This document shows positions 55,415-64,000 of a stretch of 64,000 bases of DNA, one piece after another. The notes below the pieces were generated by a model. That model worked only from the letters and a program-made list of their open reading frames with translations. It ran no database searches and was not told the DNA's origin. The stretch's first letter is position 1; each line of letters opens with the position of its first letter. The stretch comes from Glandiceps talaboti (lineage: Eukaryota; Hemichordata; Enteropneusta; Spengelidae), in assembly GCF_964340395.1 (NCBI RefSeq), contig NC_135555.1, positions 21,936,225 through 22,000,224 on the forward strand, written 5' to 3'. The translations under genes and the position numbers were made by a program.

Positions 55415-55733
55415 CATACCTAACACTCAATTATGATAATATATTTAAATCTGCATAGGTAGATACTTTTTTTATATACTGTCAACATTTCAGTACTTGT
55501 ACACCAATTTTGGTTAATAAAATGTGTACTGTGTAACAATATATTACATGTAGAAGTTGTTTTCATTTTCCCTGTATGGTATTCCTGTGTAGTCTGTAAG
55601 TGATTAGTCTAGAAATGGTTATAGTTGGGTATGCATATAAACGAAATGTGACGTCATGAAAATTTGTTATTGGTCTTAAGTTTCCATATTTAACTGGAAT
55701 AATCCACTGTAGTTTTATTATTAAAATACAGCA

Positions 55734-55946
55734 ATGACAGAGGAAATAGAACCGATTGTAACAATATCCCTTGCAACATCTATTGCATTCGCCGTTGGGG
55801 GCGCACCACCAAAGGAGAGTGTCATGATCTTCAACTTAGTGTTACCATACCTGGTCCTGCTTGCAGACAGTGCACGCGTTTCGCTACTTGCAGACGGTGC
55901 ACGCGTTTTGCTCAGCACCAAGCAGGACTATACAGTCATAGCATAA
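55734..55946 (+). CDS. Possible 70-codon ORF in tandem unit, copy B
   Basis: Reads MTEEIEPIVTISLATSIAFA and onward with the same 27-bp internal duplication (LLADSARVS, LLADGARVL). Same length and same stop as copy A. The third copy at 56,509 has lost one G and is out of frame after about 22 codons. Confidence 0.2.
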   Translation: MTEEIEPIVTISLATSIAFAVGGAPPKESVMIFNLVLPYLVLLADSARVSLLADGARVLLSTKQDYTVIA

Positions 55947-56615
55947 CCATACCGTGCACGAGTTGTGTGAGCCAGCTAGACCAAGTTAAAGTTTGCTAGT
56001 TTTAGTGTACAAATTAACAATATCAAGGAAGAATGAGTTGTCTACATGATGTCGTATATAGAGAAAACAGAATTTGAAGTGTACTGAATGAAACTCACAT
56101 ATATTGATATTTCAAACAAGCAAGGGAGATTATGTGCCAACTCAAGTATACATTATTGTATATATTTTCATTGTTATGATATTTATCATGAGCTGTATAT
56201 ACCACCTCAACTAGATAATATATTCAAATCTGCATAGGTAGATACTTTTTTACATGCTGTCAACATTTCAGTACTTGTACACCAATTTTGGTTAATAATA
56301 TGTGTACTGTGTAACAATATATTACATGTAGAAGTTTTCATTTTCCCTGTATGGTATTCCTGTGTAGTCTGGTAGTGATTAGTCTAGAAATGGTTATAGT
56401 TGGGTATGCATATAAACAAAATGTGACGTCATGAAAATTTGTTGTTGGTCTTAAGTTTCCATCATTAATTGGAATAATCCAGTGTAGTTTTATTATTAAA
56501 ATACAGCGATGAAAGAGGAAATAGAAGCGATGGTAACAATATCCCTGGTAACAGCTATTGCATTCGCCGTTGGGGCGCACCACCAAACGAGAGAGCCATG
56601 ATCTTCAACATATTA

Positions 56616-56897
56616 GCCCCATCTACACGTAGGTCGTCCTACCTGAGGCAGTCCCAAGTCCTACCTGAGGTAGAATAGGTTTGTGTCTGCACATATGAAG
56701 GTTGCGGCGTAGATGTCGCGCATTCCGTCCTGACAGTACATAGGACGAAGTCAGGAGGGTTTCAGGAAACCTCTCAAAGGTGTCCTAAGTCAGGACAGTT
56801 TCAGGACGGTTTCAGGACGCGTTTGCGTCTACACAGGCTTCAAACTATCCCGAATCCTACCTCAGGTAGGATTTTTAGTGCCGTGTAGATGGGGCTA
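56616..56897. mobile_element. MITE with TAGCCCC / GGGGCTA ends, 0.28 kb
   Basis: Starts AGCCCCATCTACACGTAGG and ends CCGTGTAGATGGGGCTA. The interior GTCAGGACAGTTTCAGGACG matches the arm at 15.6 kb in reverse. It truncates the third copy of the 0.9-kb tandem unit. Confidence 0.8.
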
Positions 56898-57157
56898 GTG
56901 TCTGTATTTTGTATGTGTCATTCATAACAAAAAAACCATGTTGTGTGAGATGTAAAAAAACATGGTGCTTGGTCTTTCTGGTTTGGTGGCACCTGCTTAG
57001 CTGTCAAATGCAAAAAACTCTGACAAAGCTACAAACTAATAGTATCAAATTTTATCAAAAAAAGACCCTGCAACATTATGACTAGTTCATTAAAATGTTA
57101 TTTCATTTGAAAACTTTTTTGTTTATCTTCAAATGAAAGACAAGGAAAACAACTTAC

Positions 57158-57265
57158 TTTCCAAAATGTGTTTTCTTACAGCCAGGGTAGATTTCTTTGT
57201 AGTTAAAATACTGGTCAATATCGAACAACTTCAATAATGTTTTGGCTTCAGGAGGAGTTTCTGTT
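57158..57265 (-). CDS. MDP1: MDP1 exon containing HAD motif III lysine
   Basis: Acceptor TTTTTTTATAG, donor GTAAGTTG. It encodes TETPPEAKTLLKLFDIDQYF, then NYKEIYPGCKKTHFGK. Confidence 0.86.
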
Positions 57266-58832
57266 CTATAAAAAAATATTCAAAAAGAACATACAACAAT
57301 GGAAGATCAACTATCGGCATGCTAACACACATACAAAAAGTAAAACTAATGTTATTACATGTTGATATAAGCTATTAATTGATGTGATTACACTCAAAGT
57401 AGGGTGGCATTTCTGATAGCAAGTTTTCCTCTAGTCACCACACAGTCAACCTCATTCAGTGTTTGCACTATCTTGATTACAAGGTGATTGTATCCACATA
57501 GCCAAGGCACTGCTGTCATCCACTTGTGTAATCTACCACATGCAAGAATAGGTTTAGTTTGTGTCTATCTTAGTTAGCCGATAGCACATTTTCCACAGTT
57601 TGTCTATCTTAGTTAGCCGATAGCACATTTTCCACAGTTTGTCTATCTTAGTTAGCCGATAGCACATTTTCCACAGTTTGTCTATCTTAGTTAGCCGATA
57701 GCACATTTTCCACAGTTTGTCTATCTTAGTTAGCCGATAGCACATTTTCCACAGTAATATATGTGATTGTTATCAACTAGAACAGTATACATAGTTCTGA
57801 TAATAAATACTTTAGATTGTGATTATAATACTTCTAGTGATGTTTTATTCCATACATTGCATTGGACACCATTCAGAAAACGGGTTTTATATAATGAGTC
57901 AATTTTAATGTATAAAGTACAAAACAATTTAGCACCGGATTATTTGAATGTTTTTAAAAGGATACACAATGTTCATAGTCGGAATACTAGATCTGCTGCC
58001 AGGGAAGATTTATACATTTCAAAACATAGAACCAAGTTTTTTAAGAAAAGTTTTACCTACAGTGGTGTAAAAATATGGAACAGTTTGCCACTTGACTTAA
58101 AATCATGTCCCTTACTGCAGGCTTTTAAAAGCAAATGTAAATATCATTTTTCAATTTCAAGTGATTCATAATTTCAGTTGTGTATTGTTGATGTTCGTCT
58201 ATTTTGTTATTGTACCTATTATATTTTTGCTTGTTTTGTCCTCATTTGATGTGTGCAGTATTTAATGTATATATTGTATATAATATTTTAATGTTTTTCT
58301 CGACACTGTGTGAGAAGAGCCACTGGCTCAACAGTCTATCGAGATTAAATAAAGTCTAATAATAATAATAATAATAATATCACTATATTATTACAACAGT
58401 CTCCAATTATGGGTTGCCAGTGGTCGAGTGGTTAGTTTGTACACCTCTTAACCCTACAGTCTGGGTTCGAACCCGCCAGGTGTTGGCTGGGTAAGATTAA
58501 AATTTAACCATGTCTGTATGTAAGAAGGGTGATGCTCAGTTTGACTCTGCCAAACAATGCAGGTTTTCCCCGGGTACTTCGGTTTCCTCCTGCTTTTCAA
58601 TACTAGGGCATTAGGGCGCTAATCCGTGGTAACCATTCAACAAATTTCTTTATTTAATTGGATGAATAATGATTCTTCTTATTATCGTTATTATTCACTA
58701 TTATACCATAAGATAAAATACCTTGAAGCAGCAGCTATTTGAATCCCTTTAGCCTCTATTAGTTGCAGGATAGACTTCACATCTTGGTATAAAATCATTT
58801 CATCTTTCCTTCTATCAAACACTCTACCATTA
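57158..58832 (-). CDS. MDP1: Magnesium-dependent phosphatase 1, two internal exons
   Basis: Two exons join in phase (AG + A) to give RVFDRRKDEMILYQDVKSIL, then QLIEAKGIQIAAASRTET, then LLKLFDIDQYFNYKEIYPGC and KKTHFGK. This matches the middle of MDP1, a HAD-superfamily phosphatase proposed to dephosphorylate sugar- or protein-derived substrates. Motif II (AAASRT) and the motif III lysine region (YPGCKKTHF) are present. The exon with motif I (DLDYTLW type) must lie upstream, probably beyond 64,000. The C-terminal exon with the DDE motif was looked for down to 37 kb on the minus strand and not seen. The exon leaves two bases, which does not fit the phase of the RSPRY1 exon at 46,413, so a simple MDP1-RSPRY1 fusion is not supported. 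Confidence 0.85.
57556..57755. repeat. 39-bp minisatellite, five copies
   Basis: TTGTCTATCTTAGTTAGCC plus GATAGCACATTTTCCACAG repeated with almost no changes, in the MDP1 intron. 39 is a multiple of 3, so a 13-residue repeat ORF appears on the minus strand; it is not a gene. Confidence 0.95.
57756..58380 (+). mobile_element. 5'-truncated LINE (CR1/L2-like ORF2 C-terminus)
   Basis: Codons of 57,767-58,171 read LFHTLHWTPFRKRVLYNESI, YKVQNNLAPDYLNVF, RNTRSAAREDLYI and SGVKIWNSLPLDLKS, then FKSKCKYHF. This is the conserved terminal region of CR1/L2-type ORF2 (pattern LHWLPV...LAPDYL...LWNSLP). The 3' end is AATAAAGTCTAATAATAA with a (TAA)n tail, as expected. It sits in the intron between the two MDP1 exons. 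Confidence 0.85.
58405..58650 (+). mobile_element. tRNA-derived SINE, second copy
   Basis: A box TGGTCGAGTGG and B box GGGTTCGAACC, then AGTTTGACTCTGCCAAACA and GGGTACTTCGGTTTCCTCC. It is the same family as the copy at 1.14 kb. It directly follows the truncated LINE with its TAA-repeat tail, inside the MDP1 intron. Confidence 0.8.
58722..58832 (-). CDS. MDP1: MDP1 exon containing HAD motif II
   Basis: Acceptor CATTCCAG, donor GTATTTT. It encodes NGRVFDRRKDEMILYQDV, then KSILQLIEAKGIQIAAASR. It corresponds to the human segment with R-D-R-R-G and P-G-A-A-A-S-R. Confidence 0.86.
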
Positions 58833-59526
58833 CTGGAATGGAAATGAAAACATATCTGGATTAAAAAATAGAGTACACAATATCATGTCAAGTAAAGAGC
58901 GCCCTCTATGGCATATTTGTCAAGTCATGTTTATTGACTTTTCTGGAGTCAAGATATGGTTGGTTGGTTAGTGTGGCCAGCTGAGATTCTGCAAACTTGT
59001 CAGTTGAGCCATTTCACAAGCATTTAATTCAGTATGACTACAGCCCTTGGACAAGATGTAGACCAAGATTGTTTACAAGTTAACCCAAATGTATAAGTGG
59101 GGACCTGGTAGGATAATGGTTGCAATGTGAAGGACTCAATCCTTTACAGTACCACACAGTATCTTGTATCTTATTTTCACAACTTTGAAGATGAAATTTG
59201 TGTATTTAAGGTGAAATCAATACTTGAACTCAAAAAGATAAATCACATGCATTTTGGAAATAGTGTACTGGGCAATATGATACTCCCTAAAATTGTACAT
59301 GGCTAATGAATCATTTGACCTTAGAATGTGTGCAAATTTTACACAACTTTTTTAACAGTGACTAGATAAAACCTAGTCCCCTGACATTATATTTTGAAAA
59401 TATATTATAAAAAATTAATCTAAACATATATTGTATATTTGTATTGCTGGTATGTATGTTTTTGTATAGCTCATAAGATTTCACAATAACGTCACACATG
59501 TGGCTATGTCACAACAGACAAATGAT

Positions 59527-62500
59527 AATACATATTAGGGCAGCCCTATTTAATTCTATGTTACACATTAGGGCAGCCCTATTTCAAGCTATGTTACACA
59601 TTAGGGCAGCCCTATTTCATTCTATTTTACATATTAGGGCAGCCCTATTTAATTCTATGTTACACATTAGGGCAGCCCTATTTCAAGCTATGTTACACAT
59701 TAGGGCAGCCCTATTTCATTCTATTTTACATATTAGGGCACCCCTATTTAATTCTATGTTACACATTAGGGCAGCCCTATTTCATTCTATGTTACACATT
59801 AGGGCAGCCCTATTTCATTCTATGTTACACATTAGGGCAGCCCTATTTCATTCTATTTTACATATTAGGGCAGCCCTATTTAATTCTATGTTACACATTA
59901 GGGTAGCCCTATTTCAAGCTATGTTACACATTAGGGCAGCCCTATTTCATTCTATTTTACATATTAGGGCACCCCTATTTAATTCTATGTTACACATTAG
60001 GGCAGCCCTATTTCATTCTATGTTACACATTAGGGCAGCCCTATTTCATTCTATGTTACACATTAGGGCAGCCCTATTTCATTCTATTTTACATATTAGG
60101 GCACCCCTATTTAATTCTATGTTACACATTAGGGCAGCCCTATTTCATTCTATGTTACACATTAGGGCAGCCCTATTTCATTCAATGTTACACATTAGGG
60201 CACCCCTATTTCATTCTATTTTACATATTAGGGCAGCCCTATTTCATTCTATGTTACATATTAGGGCGGCCCTATTTCATTCAATGTTACACATTAGGGC
60301 AGCCCTATTTCATTCTATGTTACACATTAGGGCAGCCCTATTTCAAGCTGTTACACATTAGGGCAGCCCTATTTCATTCTATTTTACATATTAGGGCACC
60401 CCTATTTAATTCTATGTTACACATTAGGGCAGCCCTATTTCATTCTATGTTACACATTAGGGCAGCCCTATTTAATTCTATGTTACACATTAGGGCGGCC
60501 CTGTTTCATTCAATGTTACACATTAGGGCAGCCCTATGTCATTCAATGTTACACATTAGGGCAGCCCTATTTAATTCTATGTTACACATTAGGGCAGCCC
60601 TATTTCATTCAATGTTACACATTAGGGCGGCCCTATTTTATTCAATGTTACACATTAGGGCAGCCCTATTTCATTCTATGTTACACATTAGGGCAGCCCT
60701 ATTTCATTCTATGTTACACATTAGGGCGGCCCTATTTTATTCAATGTTACACATTAGGGCAGCCCTATTTCATTCTATGTTACACATTAGGGCGGCCCAA
60801 ATTTAATTCTATGTTACACATTAGGGCGGCCCTGTTTCATTCAATGTTACACATTAGGGCAGCCCTATGTCATTCAATGTTACACATTAGGGCAGCCCTA
60901 TTTCATTCTATGTTACACATTAGGGCAGCCCTATTTCATTCAATGTTACACATTAGGACGGCCCTATTTTATTCAATGTTACACATTAGGGCAGCCCTAT
61001 TTAATTCTATGTTACACATTAGGGCAGCCCTATTTCAAGCTATGTTACACATTAGGGCAGCCCTATTTCATTCTATTTTACATATTAGGGCAGCCCTATT
61101 TAATTCTATGTTACACATTAGGGCAGCCCTATTTCAAGCTATGTTACACATTAGGGCAGCCCTATTTCATTCTATTTTACATATTAGGGCAGCCCTATTT
61201 AATTCTATGTTACACATTAGGGCAGCCCTATTTCATTCTATGTTACACATTAGGGCAGCCCTATTTCATTCTATTTTACATATTAGGGCAGCCCTATTTA
61301 ATTCTATGTTACACATTAGGGTAGCCCTATTTCAAGCTATGTTACACATTAGGGCAGCCCTATTTCATTCTATTTTACATATTAGGGCACCCCTATTTAA
61401 TTCTATGTTACACATTAGGGCAGCCCTTTTTCATTCTATGTTACACATTAGGGCAGCCCTATTTCATTCTATGTTACACATTAGGGCAGCCCTATTTCAT
61501 TCTATTTTACATATTAGGGCACCCCTATTTAATTCTATGTTACACATTAGGGCAGCCCTATTTCATTCTATGTTACACATTAGGGCAGCCCTATTTCATT
61601 CAATGTTACACATTAGGGCACCCCTATTTCATTCTATTTTACATATTAGGGCAGCCCTATTTCATTCTATGTTACACATTAGGGCGGCCCTATTTCATTC
61701 AATGTTACACATTAGGGCAGCCCTATTTTATTCTATGTTACACATTAGGGCAGCCCTATTTCAAGCTATGTTACACATTAGGGCAGCCCTATTTCATTCT
61801 ATTTTACATATTAGGGCACCCCTATTTAATTCTATGTTACACATTAGGGCAGCCCTATTTCATTCTATGTTACACATTAGGGCAGCCCTATTTAAATCTA
61901 TGTTACACATTAGGGTGGCCCTGTTTCATTCAATGTTACACATTAGGGCAGCCCTATGTCATTCAATGTTACACATTAGGGCAGCCCTATTTCATTCTAT
62001 GTTACACATTAGGGCAGCCCTATTTCATTCAATGTTACACATTAGGGCGGCCCTATTTTATTCAATGTTACACATTAGGGCAGCCCTATTTCATTCTATG
62101 TTACACATTAGGGCAGCCCTATTTCATTCTATGTTACACATTAGGGCGGCCCTATTTTATTCAATGTTACACATTAGGGCAGCCCTATTTCATTCTATGT
62201 TACACATTAGGGCGGCCCAAATTTAATTCTATGTTACACATTAGGGCGGCCCTGTTTCATTCAATGTTACACATTAGGGCAGCCCTATGTCATTCAATGT
62301 TACACATTAGGGCAGCCCTATTTCATTCTATGTTACACATTAGGGCAGCCCTATTTCATTCAATGTTACACATTAGGACGGCCCTATTTTATTCAATGTT
62401 ACACATTAGGGCAGCCCTATTTCATTCTATGTTACACATTAGGGCAGCCCTATTTCAAGCTATGTTACACATTAGGGCAGCCCTATTTCATTCTATTTTA

Positions 62501-63057
62501 CATATTAGGGCACCCCTATTTTATTCTATGTTACACATTAGGGCAGTCCTATTTCATTCTATGTTACACATTAGGGCAGCCCTATTTAATTCTATGTTAC
62601 ACATTAGGGCGGCCCTGTTTCATTCAATGTTACACATTAGGGCAGCCCTATGTCATTCAATGTTACACATTGGGGCAGCCCTATTTCATTCTATGTTACA
62701 CATTAGGGCAGCCCTATTTCATTCAATGTTACACATTAGGGCGGCCCTATTTTATTCAATGTTACACATTAGGGCAGCCCTATTTCATTCTATGTTACAC
62801 ATTAGGGCAGCCCTATTTCATTCTATGTTACACATTAGGACGGCCCTATTTTATTCAATGTTACACATTAGGGCAGCCCTATTTCATTCTATGTTACACA
62901 TTAGGGCGGCCCAAATTTAATTCTATGTTACACATTAGGGCGGCCCTGTTTCATTCAATGTTACACATTAGGGCAGCCCTATGTCATTCAATGTTACACA
63001 TTAGGGCAGCCCTATTTCATTCTATGTTACACATTAGGGCAGCCCTATTTCATTCTA
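59527..63057. repeat. 33-bp minisatellite array, about 107 copies, with higher-order structure
   Basis: Consensus unit ATGTTACACATTAGGGCA followed by GCCCTATTTCATTCT. Every unit centres on the palindrome TAGGGC-A/G-GCCCTA. Because 33 is a multiple of 3, long open frames (MLHIRAALFHS repeated) run through it, broken only where a unit has an indel (60,349; 60,799; 62,219; 62,912). It probably lies in a 5' intron of MDP1. Nothing suggests it is translated. Confidence 0.97.
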
Positions 63058-64000
63058 TGATTCTGCTTCATAATACCTGAAAAAGGATGGGATGGTTGGT
63101 TGTTGTTTTTGAAAAAGTGTATTTGTACATTTTCATAATACTTTTATTTCATAATCATATTTTACCAGTCTAGATACCGTAGAAATGATAAGTAAAGTCA
63201 TAAGGAATCTATAAACCATTTGTTTCCCAAATTTCAGCGATAAATGATAATTTTCACCCAGATATGCCTTAGTAGGTTCATATTCTTACCATCACTGGCA
63301 TCAGTGATACTGTGAATTTTTCTTTTCCTGCCATAGAGGGCATTATTTTAATTTTATTATATTGCTAGATTGAAGAAATCTATGGTGAATTAGGTAATGA
63401 GAAAGACAGAAATAACTAGGGCTAGCATTATGTTTGTTGGAAACAAAACCAATAGAATCCAATCAACAACTTGGAAATGTAGATGGAACCCTACAACAAA
63501 CAGATACATTATATTTTCTGAAACATTATTTAGTGTAAGGCCATAAAAAAATTGTTTCTGGTCAGAACATTTTGTCTAAAGTGGTGTGACAATGCAACTT
63601 TTTTTTTTATTCTCAACAAACCTCAGTCACTCAGTCTACTATTTATGACAGTTACTGTTCTTTTTATTTAGTACTTTAGAGCAAGTGTGTATATGGCGGC
63701 AGATGTCATTTGCTTGTTCATGATTGGCTCTGCAGTTGTCTTCACTGAAGTAGGGAGGGTTATTTTTGTTTTCCCCCTCAGATCTACAGACAGCATGAGT
63801 TGGACAAGCACACACACACAAAACAACTGACATTGGGTATTTAAGTGATGCATGCCAGAAAAAAAACAACTTAACATTTTTTTTTTTGCCTAAACCTGAA
63901 TACTACATACATGTAGTGTCCTACTTTGATAGAATGATTTCATTCTCACTGGGGATGTCTTGGTCTAAATTTGATGTAAAAATAATTCCGCTATAATACT
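63058..64000. other. No gene recognised at right edge
   Basis: AT-rich sequence. A short open frame with a donor at 63,289 (minus strand, MPSMAGKEKFTVSLMPVM) is the only exon-like signal and does not match MDP1. The first MDP1 exon was not seen here. Confidence 0.35.

Larger units (their letters stand above)
54110..56612. repeat. ~0.8-0.9-kb tandem segment, two copies and a truncated third
   Basis: Shared blocks: ATCTGCATAGGTAGATACTT, GTGTACTGTGTAACAATA and CATGTAGAAGTTGTTTTC, then a 70-codon ORF. Copy starts of the ORF are at 54,813, 55,734 and 56,509. The third lacks the 5' MITE part and is cut by the MITE at 56,616. Confidence 0.88.

Noticed and set aside
46414-57157. MDP1-RSPRY1 fusion protein
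   Set aside because: The MDP1 exon leaves two bases while the RSPRY1 exon needs one, so direct splicing would break the frame.
57554-57745. 13-residue repeat ORF (MCYRLTKIDKLWK)
   Set aside because: A 39-bp minisatellite whose unit is divisible by three; nearly identical DNA copies show no coding selection.
59498-62920. Very long open frames encoding MLHIRAALFHS repeats
   Set aside because: The unit is 33 bp, so any stop-free frame is propagated automatically. All three frames are open in places, breaks coincide with simple indels, and there is no promoter or splice context.
59527-63057. CRISPR array
   Set aside because: Regular 33-bp repeats but no unique spacers; eukaryotic minisatellite.
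63244-63345. Exon-like ATG ... GTAAG on the minus strand as the first MDP1 exon
   Set aside because: The frame (MAGKEKFTVSL..) lacks DLDYT/W, and the phase needed by the exon at 58,832 runs into a stop.

Overview
The window looks like AT-rich genomic DNA from a marine invertebrate, probably a lophotrochozoan (mollusc, brachiopod or annelid type), although amphioxus-like genomes cannot be excluded. The reasons are GT-AG introns of a few hundred bp to several kb, conserved animal proteins read on the minus strand, tRNA-derived SINEs, an APE-type non-LTR retrotransposon with a 2A-like ORF1 start, and very dense MITEs, satellites and foldback repeats. The species call is inference.

Layout. (1) About 1-12,950, minus strand: 14 phase-consistent exons of one large gene running off the left edge. 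It encodes at least 889 residues with eight copies of a degenerate EF-hand-like motif (type DYDRLRSGYIS..QF). One exon carries an extra 5-bp unit that shifts the frame, and one exon/intron boundary is triplicated in tandem. (2) About 13,000-15,550: upstream region with no recognisable gene. (3) 15,557-21,333: a 5.8-kb composite element whose two ends match the two ends of a 0.28-kb MITE at 56.6 kb. Its interior holds a ~185-bp satellite, a GA microsatellite, a TGACCT-rich stretch and fragments of a possible minus-strand gene. (4) About 21,300-37,500: gene-poor DNA with foldback elements, ~110-bp Mutator-like MITEs with 9-bp target duplications, a ~117-bp satellite and microsatellites. (5) 37,564-46,413, minus strand: the last seven coding exons of RSPRY1 (SPRY plus C3HC4 RING). 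Its last intron holds an antisense, near full-length but broken non-LTR retrotransposon (38,206-42,305) bounded by a 14-bp target duplication. (6) 46.4-57.1 kb: no exon found; TTAA-flanked MITEs, a 0.48-kb palindrome, 114-bp tandem repeats and a ~0.9-kb tandem duplication with a twice-preserved 70-codon ORF. (7) 57,158-58,832, minus strand: two exons of MDP1 (magnesium-dependent phosphatase 1, HAD family), with a truncated LINE, a SINE and a 39-bp minisatellite in the intron between them. (8) 59,527-63,057: about 107 copies of a 33-bp unit in higher-order blocks.

Functionally the three host genes are unrelated as far as can be seen: a candidate axonemal or calcium-related EF-hand-like protein, a secretory-pathway-type RING/SPRY protein, and a small HAD phosphatase. 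All three are transcribed leftward. The 5' half of RSPRY1 and the first and last coding parts of MDP1 were not found in the window, so MDP1 may be nested in a long RSPRY1 intron, or the assembly may be rearranged here. Exon boundaries were set by hand from splice consensus and codon phase.
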